The translations under genes and the position numbers were made by a program. This document shows, one piece after another, positions 57,706 through 64,000 of a stretch of 64,000 bases of DNA. Each line of letters opens with the position of its first letter. The first letter of the stretch is position 1. Source of the stretch: Pseudanabaena sp. PCC 7367 (GTDB lineage Bacteria; Cyanobacteriota; Cyanobacteriia; Pseudanabaenales; Pseudanabaenaceae); contig NC_019701.1 of the NCBI RefSeq assembly GCF_000317065.1, positions 4,040,001 through 4,104,000 of the forward strand. The letters are read 5' to 3'. Below the pieces are notes generated by a model. It worked only from the letters and a program-made list of their open reading frames with translations. It searched no databases and had not been told where the DNA came from.

Positions 57706-58375
57706 CTATGCCGCCCAGGTCTTTTCTGCTTCTGTGGTCGGTTCGGCTGGGGCAGAATTTTCCGTTAGATTTACTTCGGGTTCCTTTTGATCAGCAAGAG
57801 CTGGTTGCTCTACCGGCTGGCGATCTTGCCCCAAAGATAGTCGATAGGGCTGGTTTACTTTTTCCACCAACTTAGGCAAAGTCAAGCTAAGCTTACCGTT
57901 ACTAAAATCTGCTTTAGCTTCACTATTTACCACCGCCACAGGAAGCTTAATCGTGCGGCTGAACCTACCATAACGGAACTCCGACCAGACCTTCTTATCC
58001 TTATCCTGGGCTGGAGCAGGGCGATCGCCACTGACAGTAACAGCTTCTTTGGTAATTTGAATATCAATATTTTCGGCAGCCACACCAGGCAGGAAAAAGT
58101 TTAATTCCACCTGATCCGCTGCATTAACTAATTCAACCACTGGCCGCCAGGTAATTGGGGCTTGTATTTACTGCTGGTTTACTTTCAGTACGCTCGTTAT
58201 TTACTACTTGATTCACGTTATTCTTTTGCTTGGTTCTTTGGCTATTTAATCTTTGGCTATTTAAGTTAGCATCTCGCAATGCCCATTCAAGCTGGCGTTG
58301 CAAGCGATCGAATTCCCGATCGAGAGTGCTAAATGAATTATGTTGAGAATATAGGGGTTGCCAACGAATCACCAT
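57706..58375 (-). pseudogene. hspA: Hsp20 small heat-shock protein gene with a frameshift
   Basis: The 5' frame (58375-58133) starts MVIRWQPLYSQHNSF and has the usual N-terminal helix (REFDRLQRQLEWAL). It then runs into a stop after PNYLAASG. The alpha-crystallin domain is in the +1 frame (FFLPGVAAENIDIQITKEA, SEFRYGRFSRTIKLP, LSLTLPK), and upstream in that frame reads ITWRPVVELVNAADQ, exactly what should precede it. The shift lies within 58136-58167, where a run of four C on the coding strand (58157-58160) is the likely spot. Dropping one base gives 222 residues. Genuine mutation or sequencing error cannot be told apart here. The Gln/Glu/Pro-rich C-terminal tail is long. Confidence 0.85.
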
Positions 58376-58793
58376 ATGTTTTAGTTCCTTTATTTAGTTC
58401 CTTTGTGAAGACTGCGAAGAATTAAATTACTTAGAGATTGCTACGCCTACGAAGATCTGTACTAAACACTTACCGATCGAGCTGATTAACCTAGTTCCAC
58501 TCACTGGCTTTACTGGGGGAATGACTCAAGGCGATTGCGAACTGAATTACTGAACTTATAACACGAGAATGAATCAGCAACTATCCTTAATTAAGATGCT
58601 CTAGATCAGCATTTCCAAGGATGATGAACTCCGCTACTAGATTCAATTTAGCCAATTCAGTGAGAACCAGTTAATCAACTTCGGGCTTGTTCGTTCATGC
58701 CTATTATTATGAAGCAGGCAAGCTGAATCAGGTAGTGGGACAAACCGTCTGCGAAGGGTGATGTTTTCCCCATATTCCCTCAGAGCGAGGAAA
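58376..58793. other. Intergenic region upstream of hsp20
   Basis: This 418-bp spacer holds the 5' region of hsp20. No CIRCE element (TTAGCACTC-N9-GAGTGCTAA) was found. No gene recognised. Confidence 0.45.
58380..58405 (-). repeat. 13-bp tandem duplication containing the hsp20 ribosome site
   Basis: TTTAGTTCCTTTA and TTTAGTTCCTTTG lie side by side. On the mRNA each carries AAAGGAA. The nearer copy is 9 bases from the ATG, the other 13 bases further up. Confidence 0.8.
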
Positions 58794-60497
58794 TTAAGTT
58801 CTGGGTCGCTGCTGCTCATAAATATCAATGATCCGTGCAATTACTGCCTCGATCGACAGGCCATCGGTATTCACCTCGATCGCATCTTCAGCCTTGCGCA
58901 GCGGCGCGATTGCCCGATTACTATCTTGCTGATCGCGGGCTTGAATCGCTTCAACCAGAGACTGTAAATCCTGAGAGCGATCGCCCTTTTCAATTAACTC
59001 CAGATGTCTACGGCGGGCGCGTTCTTGCACCGAGGCAGTCAGAAAAATTTTAACTTCCGCATCCGGAAAAACATAGGTACCAATATCGCGGCCTTCCATC
59101 ACCACGCCTCCTGACTTGGCAATCTGGCGTTGTTTCTCGGTCAAAATCTGCCGCACATAGGCTTGCGCCGCGATCGCCGAGACATTTGCAGTTACTTCTT
59201 GCGATCGGATTGCGGTGGTAATATCAAGTCCATTCAATTTCACCAGTTGGGGCTGATCTGGTGAAGCGGCTTGAATCAGTTCGATCTGGCTCTGAGCGGC
59301 AATTTCCGCAATATGGGCATAATTCTCTCGATCGCCAGGGTTAAGTCCTGCTTGCAACACCGCCAGGGTTACCGCCCGATACATTGCCCCCGTATCAATA
59401 AACAACAAATTAAGTTGCTGTGCTACTGCCCTGGTCACCGTAGATTTGCCAGCACCAGCAGGGCCATCGATCGCCACGATCGGCTGTCGATCCCGCAACA
59501 AAATATTATCAATCAAGCGAGTTTTACCCACAAAAGCAGCGATCGCCAACAGAGCAATATTAGATCCATTCTGTTCACTAAGATTAAGCTCGCTCGGCTT
59601 ATTTTGATTAGCTGCCGCACCAATTTTAGTTAATGTTTGTAAGTTTTTAGCATCAACCAGTTCCACATAATCTAAGCTTACTAATGGCTCGATCGCCACA
59701 GCATCAACCACTTGCTGTTTGAGTAATTCAGCCTGACGCACTCCCGCTCGAAATGCTTGCTGGGCAGTTTGCAAAGCACGATATAGTACCGTTGCTGCCC
59801 GACGTTGATTTGCATCTAAATATTGATTCCGCGAACTAAGCGCCAAACCATCCTCAGCCCTAACGATCGGGCAGTCTAAAATTTGCACTGGAAAATTTAG
59901 CTCACTTACCATCCGCCGCAGAATCGCCAACTGCTGGGCATCCTTCTGACCAAAATAAGCACGATCGGGCTGCACAATATGCAATAGCTTCGTCACGATC
60001 GTGGCCACACCATTAAAATGTCCCGGTCGCGTCATCCCCTCCATTGGCTGAGTAATCCTGACAGGCGGAATTACCTGGGTCACGTCAGAAGCGGCCGAGG
60101 TATTTGCGCGAACAGTGGTAGGCAGCAGTTCATCTGGTGCAGGCATAAACATGACATCTACGCCCAACTGCTCACATGCCTGGCGATCCTGTTCAAAATC
60201 GCGTGGATAATGCTCAAAATCTTCAGTGGGGGCAAATTGCAACGGGTTCACGAAAATACTCACCACAACCAGATCGCAATCCTGCCTTGCTTTGCGAATT
60301 AAGCTGGCATGACCAGCATGGAGGGCTCCCATCGTCGGCACCAGGCCAACTAATTGATTGGATTGATTGGTAGATTGCTCAGAATTATTAGAATTATCAG
60401 AATTATTAGAGCGATCGCTCGATATTGATCGATTGCGATAGAGTGATAAAAAACAGCGTAAGCCTGCGATCGTTGTAAAAGTAAAAAGTTTGCCCAT
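58794..60497 (-). CDS. panC-cmk: Bifunctional pantoate-beta-alanine ligase / cytidylate kinase
   Basis: The 567-residue fusion joins two enzymes. Residues up to about 325 are PanC (pantothenate synthesis), with GLVPTMGALHAGH, FVNPLQFAP, YFGQKDAQQ and LSSRNQYL. From about residue 338 it is CMP kinase, with P-loop IDGPAGAGKST, DTGAMYRAV and GRDIGTYVFPDA. This fusion is a known cyanobacterial trait. An extra Ser/Asn/Asp-rich segment (about 25-50) is inserted before the PanC substrate loop, coded by AGAATTATTAG-type repeats at 60376-60412. Both active sites look complete. Confidence 0.96.
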   Translation of the reverse strand: MGKLFTFTTIAGLRCFLSLYRNRSISSDRSNNSDNSNNSEQSTNQSNQLVGLVPTMGALHAGHASLIRKARQDCDLVVVSIFVNPLQFAPTEDFEHYPRDFEQDRQACEQLGVDVMFMPAPDELLPTTVRANTSAASDVTQVIPPVRITQPMEGMTRPGHFNGVATIVTKLLHIVQPDRAYFGQKDAQQLAILRRMVSELNFPVQILDCPIVRAEDGLALSSRNQYLDANQRRAATVLYRALQTAQQAFRAGVRQAELLKQQVVDAVAIEPLVSLDYVELVDAKNLQTLTKIGAAANQNKPSELNLSEQNGSNIALLAIAAFVGKTRLIDNILLRDRQPIVAIDGPAGAGKSTVTRAVAQQLNLLFIDTGAMYRAVTLAVLQAGLNPGDRENYAHIAEIAAQSQIELIQAASPDQPQLVKLNGLDITTAIRSQEVTANVSAIAAQAYVRQILTEKQRQIAKSGGVVMEGRDIGTYVFPDAEVKIFLTASVQERARRRHLELIEKGDRSQDLQSLVEAIQARDQQDSNRAIAPLRKAEDAIEVNTDGLSIEAVIARIIDIYEQQRPRT

Positions 60498-60624
60498 CTG
60501 CTCCGGTCTTATTGCTTGGTCAGGTAGTCTTGGATCAAGAAGCTTCAGCTAGGCGATCGAGACTAACTTGTCTCCCCCAGATAACCCCCAGATAACCCCA
60601 ATCTAAATCTACCCCAAAGTAAAT

Positions 60625-61203
60625 TTAAATTGAATAACGTTCCTCTAGCCAGGGATCGCCACGATGATGATAGCCATTGCGCTCCCAAAAACCCAGTTGC
60701 CGTTCGGTGGTGAACTCCAAACCATTCACCCATTTAGCACTTTTCCAAGCATAGAGGTGCGGCACCACCAATCGCATTGGCCCACCATGCTCAGCGGGTA
60801 GGGGTTGATGGTCGAGTTGATGGGCAAAAAAATTATCTGGCCGCATAAATTCAGCGATCGCCAGGTTGGTCGTATAGCCGCCGTAACAATGAATCAATAC
60901 ATGTTTAGCATTAGCGGGCAATTCAAGCTGAGCCATGAAATCAGTTACCCTGATGCCCCGCCAGGTAACATCCAGCTTTGACCAGGTGGTTACACAATGG
61001 AAATCAGCGGTGAAGTCACTCTGTGGCAGATTGAGCATATCTTGCCAGCTAAACAACCTCGGCTTAACTTCCCCCCATATCTTCAACTGCCAGTCTTCCA
61101 TACTAACTTCTGGAGTTGGACCATAGGTCAACACTGGAAAACCCCTGGTTAGATGCTGTCCCTGGGGAACGCGATCGTTATTGCTGACAGGCATAGCGTT
61201 CAT
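60625..61203 (-). CDS. Sulfite-oxidase-like molybdopterin enzyme
   Basis: The 192-residue protein consists of the oxidoreductase molybdopterin-binding domain only. It has DWQLKIWGEV, the molybdenum-ligand Cys in DFHCVTTWSKLDV, WRGIRVTDFM, and HGGPMRLVVPHLYAWKSAKWV. It lacks the haem and dimerisation domains of sulfite oxidase, and there is no Tat signal peptide, so it is probably cytoplasmic. It resembles the YuiH/MsrP-type group; the natural substrate is unknown. It stands alone. Confidence 0.9.
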   Translation of the reverse strand: MNAMPVSNNDRVPQGQHLTRGFPVLTYGPTPEVSMEDWQLKIWGEVKPRLFSWQDMLNLPQSDFTADFHCVTTWSKLDVTWRGIRVTDFMAQLELPANAKHVLIHCYGGYTTNLAIAEFMRPDNFFAHQLDHQPLPAEHGGPMRLVVPHLYAWKSAKWVNGLEFTTERQLGFWERNGYHHRGDPWLEERYSI

Positions 61204-61995
61204 GATTGATCTTGTAATTAAACATTAACCAAAGCAAAAAATCATCGATTCCGCAAGGCTACTTTTTTACTCTAACCCCGTTTCCAGCTTGAATTTATGA
61301 CGATTCACTAAGGTTTTAGGGCGTAAAGATCAAAGTGGGTAATCACTTTTGCAAGGCGGGCGGGGCGATTAATATTGCAAATCATAGCAAGTCTCAGCTC
61401 CAGAACCAGACAATTTCTTGCTGGACATATTTAAAACCAAAGTTGAAAACCCGAAATTACTTTTGCTCCAGAATTTGAATAGATTTGAATAGATCTGAGT
61501 ATTATGCGGCTTGAGAATAATCTTTTTTTGTGATATTCCGCAATATCAATATATATGTTGCAACTTAAATATGAGTGATTACTATTACGATCGCAGACAT
61601 TTCTCATATCTACTCTATTCTATGCTGGTAATAGCGATCGCCATTGATTTAGTTAACAACAAATAAAATCGATAGGTATAATTAGCTACGAATTGGTCAA
61701 AAAATCACAAAGTAATGTTGCGGAATCAATGAAGTTTTGTTGCAAATCCAAGAATTGCGTGCTTGGGAGCCTAAGATTTAATCGATAAATAGATTTTTCA
61801 AAACTACTATAAAGTCATTAGTGTCCAAAGCTGATGACGCTTAGCCAGCAGCCTCCACAACTGCTGGCATTTGGTATGGTTATTGCTATTTCAATAGCCG
61901 ATCGTGCCTGAGTAAGGTCAGTTCAATTATTTTTTGTCTTACAATTACATCACTTGCCGAATCAGCTAATTTGAATCTTGGGTGGAGTAATGGTG
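61204..61995. other. Long intergenic region, one inverted repeat
   Basis: This 792-bp AT-rich spacer has one clear inverted repeat, TGATATT-CCGC-AATATCA at 61531-61548. It lies beyond the argD stop codon. No gene or RNA recognised. Confidence 0.4.
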
Positions 61996-63240
61996 TTATT
62001 TAACCAGCGCTGCGATCGCCTCGGCCACAGTATCGATCGCCTGGTTAATCTCGTCATGGCTCACAATCAACGGCGGCACAAACCTGACCACCTTGGGGCC
62101 AGCCGGAACTAAAAGCAATCCTTTTTCGATGCAAGCCTGCACAATATCGCGGGAAGTTAGTTCCACTTCTTCCTTAATCACCAGACCATCAATTAATCCC
62201 CAACCTCGTACCTGGTCAAATTGCGCTGGATATTGAGCCACGATCGCATTCAGACGATCTCTGAGTTGTTGGCCGCGCTCTCTGGCATTACCAATCAAAT
62301 TATGTTGATCAATGGTTTGGCAAACCGTGAGTGCTACCTGGCAGGCAAAGGGATTACCACCAAAAGTGCTGGCATGGTTACCCGGCTCAAAGACATCGCA
62401 GTTAGCGCGACACAGCATCGCCCCGATCGGGATGCCGCCCCCCAGACCCTTGGCCGAGGTAAATATATCCGGTTCAATGCCCAGATTTTCATAGCCCCAC
62501 AGCTTGCCGCTGCGACCCATGCCCACTTGCACTTCATCCAGGATTAGTAAAAGCCCTTTCTCATCACAGATCTGGCGCAGAGCCTGGAAATATTCCCGAT
62601 CGCCAGGATTAACCCCGCCCTCGCCCTGCAAGGCTTCCAGCATGATCGCGCAAACTTTGCCTTTGTACTTGTCGATCGCGGCCCTGGCTGCTTCCAGGTC
62701 ATTGTAGGGAATATAGCCAAATCCCGGCACCAACGGATCAAAGCCCTTTTGATATTTGGGCTGTCCAGTGGCCGTAATTGTGGCCAGAGTGCGGCCATGA
62801 AAACTCGCCTTGGCGGTAAGAATCATGGGCTCAGCAATATTTAACTTGTCATGGGCATATTTACGCGCCAGTTTGATCGCCGCTTCATTCGCCTCTGCTC
62901 CAGAATTACAAAAGAACGCCTTATCAGCGCAGGAATTTTGCACTAGCCACTTGGCCAATTCCCCCTGAGCCGGCACATAGAAAAGATTAGACACATGGTG
63001 CAGGGTTTGCATCTGCTGACTCACAGCCTCGGCCATAATCGGATGGGCATGTCCCAGGGTGCAGGTGGCGATCCCAGCCACAAAATCTAAATACTCTTTG
63101 CCAGTGTCATCCCACACCCTACAACCTTCACCACGCACCAGCGCGATCGGAAATCTGGCGTAGGTATGCATCACATACTGGTCAAACTCGGTGGTATTGG
63201 TTTGATTTTGGGTCTGGGTTTGTTCAGGGGCGATCGTCAT
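61996..63240 (-). CDS. argD: Acetylornithine aminotransferase
   Basis: This is a PLP enzyme of arginine synthesis that transaminates N-acetylglutamate semialdehyde. At 414 residues it has family length. It shows FCNSGAEANEAAIKLARKY, FHGRTLATITATGQPKY, the Asp of LLILDEVQVGMGRSG and the PLP Lys in FTSAKGLGGGIP. The N-terminal 15 residues are Gln/Thr-rich. Other omega-aminotransferases are similar, but the closeness to ArgD signatures favours this call. Single gene. Confidence 0.94.
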   Translation of the reverse strand: MTIAPEQTQTQNQTNTTEFDQYVMHTYARFPIALVRGEGCRVWDDTGKEYLDFVAGIATCTLGHAHPIMAEAVSQQMQTLHHVSNLFYVPAQGELAKWLVQNSCADKAFFCNSGAEANEAAIKLARKYAHDKLNIAEPMILTAKASFHGRTLATITATGQPKYQKGFDPLVPGFGYIPYNDLEAARAAIDKYKGKVCAIMLEALQGEGGVNPGDREYFQALRQICDEKGLLLILDEVQVGMGRSGKLWGYENLGIEPDIFTSAKGLGGGIPIGAMLCRANCDVFEPGNHASTFGGNPFACQVALTVCQTIDQHNLIGNARERGQQLRDRLNAIVAQYPAQFDQVRGWGLIDGLVIKEEVELTSRDIVQACIEKGLLLVPAGPKVVRFVPPLIVSHDEINQAIDTVAEAIAALVK

Positions 63241-63462
63241 AGGGTTAACCTGAATATAAGAACTTGATCAATGTCTGACTATATTTAAATTATTATGCAT
63301 GATTAATTCCAGGATCGTTAACTGTACCACAAATTGGCCTTGTGATTACTATTCACAGAGTTGCTGGATATTCATTCATTGCGGCAATCCTCTTATCTAG
63401 TTATGTCTACCCACTGGCTAGCATTTGGAGGAACTTTGGCAAGACTGCTTATGGCAACATAA

Positions 63463-64000
63463 CTACAACATAAACATGCGGCGATCGAGGGCTTTGGGAT
63501 CATGGTCAGCCACAAATTGATCCAGGCTCTCGTCTGATTCCAGGTTGCCATCCACCAGATTAATAATCCGATCGGCCACATCCAGAATGCGATTGTCGTG
63601 GGTAACCATGAGTACGGTGCAACCATCTTCTTTGGTTAGTTTTTGCATTAGGGTCACCACATCGCGCCCGGTTTTTTTGTCCAGCGCTGCGGTTGGTTCA
63701 TCTGCCAGAATTAATTTGGGGCGGTTTACCAGGGCTCTAGCGATCGCCACCCGTTGTTTTTGCCCCCCTGATAGGGCATTGGGCTTATAGTCCACCCGAT
63801 CGCCCAAACCCACTGCGGTTAATACTTCCTCTGCTAGTTGCCGCTTCCGACCTACATCTTTGGTCAATTCGATCGCCATCGATACATTCTGATAGGCACT
63901 GAGCGACTCAAACAGGTTATGCGCCTGGAAAATGAAACCAATATTGCGCCGGATTTGCACCAGTTGTGCCTTGCTTAAACCAACCAACTCTTTCCCCAAT
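63463..64000 (-). CDS. devA: DevA-like ABC exporter ATPase, C-terminal part
   Basis: The gene runs off the right edge; its 5' end (Walker A) is outside the window. The visible part has the Q-loop region IGFIFQAHNLFESLSAYQNV, signature LSGGQKQRVAIARAL, Walker B LILADEPTAALD and the H-loop LMVTHDNRI. FIFQAHNL and the DNRILDVADRI tail are typical of DevA, the ATPase of the DevBCA exporters (glycolipid or other envelope compounds). DevB and DevC would be expected upstream, outside the window. The last 25 residues form a DevA-type tail. Confidence 0.88.
   Translation of the reverse strand, partial: LGKELVGLSKAQLVQIRRNIGFIFQAHNLFESLSAYQNVSMAIELTKDVGRKRQLAEEVLTAVGLGDRVDYKPNALSGGQKQRVAIARALVNRPKLILADEPTAALDKKTGRDVVTLMQKLTKEDGCTVLMVTHDNRILDVADRIINLVDGNLESDESLDQFVADHDPKALDRRMFML

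Noticed and set aside
58321-58350. Half CIRCE element (TTAGCACTC on the minus strand)
   Set aside because: It lies inside the hsp20 coding region and the second half (GAGTGCTAA nine bases on) is missing.
61531-61548. Inverted repeat TGATATT-CCGC-AATATCA as an arginine operator for argD
   Set aside because: It lies beyond the 3' end of argD, not near its start at 63240, so an operator role for that gene is unlikely.
56518-61935. Short duplicate AGGTCAGTTCAAT near 56520 and 61917
   Set aside because: Only 13 bases in AT-rich spacers, without a shared context; probably chance.

Overview
The window is a stretch of cyanobacterial chromosome. The evidence is the very frequent HIP1 octamer GCGATCGC and its core GATCG on both strands, together with genes typical of the phylum: an orange carotenoid protein with its fluorescence recovery protein, the System II cytochrome c assembly factor CcsB, MenE (phylloquinone route), a fused pantoate ligase/cytidylate kinase, a DUF3082 and a DUF4327 protein, and a DevA-type exporter ATPase. 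Long AT-rich spacers and many free-standing genes suggest a filamentous Pseudanabaena-like lineage; that placement is a guess. No tRNA, rRNA, CRISPR array or prophage block was recognised.

Layout. 1-16 kb: end of a PAS-type histidine kinase, a DUF3082 membrane protein, a methyltransferase, PEP synthase, a ppk2-menE pair, a pentapeptide protein, a lipoprotein, a CoA-binding protein, RecG, a methyltransferase and CcsB. 16-25 kb: a two-domain M16 protease, a second pentapeptide protein behind an unusual 32-bp-periodic array, the OCP/FRP photoprotection pair, and an FHA-GAF-adenylate cyclase. 25-30 kb: a lone tyrosine recombinase, a DUF429 protein, two small convergent genes each preceded by the same five-core array, a cell-wall peptidase and the SRP RNA gene. 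30-36 kb: ArgG, a LON-domain protein, alanine dehydrogenase, riboflavin synthase and a LivG-type ATPase. 36-39 kb: a DUF4349 lipoprotein gene split by an IS630-type element. 39-50 kb: an overlapping VWA/SWIM pair, a membrane-anchored subtilase, a methyltransferase, small proteins of unknown role, a NERD-like coiled-coil protein and the GTPase Der. 50-64 kb: GshB, an orphan sensor kinase behind four 11-bp tandem repeats, a DUF4327 protein, a stomatin/NfeD pair, a tautomerase-fold protein, glutaredoxin, a frameshifted Hsp20 gene, PanC-Cmk, a sulfite-oxidase-like enzyme, ArgD and the end of a DevA-like ATPase.

Most genes are housekeeping and stand alone. Likely transcription units are ppk2-menE, methyltransferase-ccsB, VWA-SWIM, the 47569/47193 pair and NfeD-stomatin.

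The most unusual signal is a family of phased binding-site arrays with the palindromic core TWAGWCTWA. The two copies at 27680-27748 and 28563-28631 have identical core spacings (20, 12, 21, 11 bp) and sit in front of two small convergent genes, one of which encodes a helix-turn-helix protein. A longer relative at 19966-20129 repeats 12/20 bp spacings on a 32-bp lattice. All cores fall near whole helical turns, which suggests cooperative binding along one face of the DNA by an undescribed regulator. Other notable points are the base-exact IS630 insertion with a TA duplication, the broken hsp20 frame, tandem duplications at two translation start regions, and an SRP RNA with a hexanucleotide tip.
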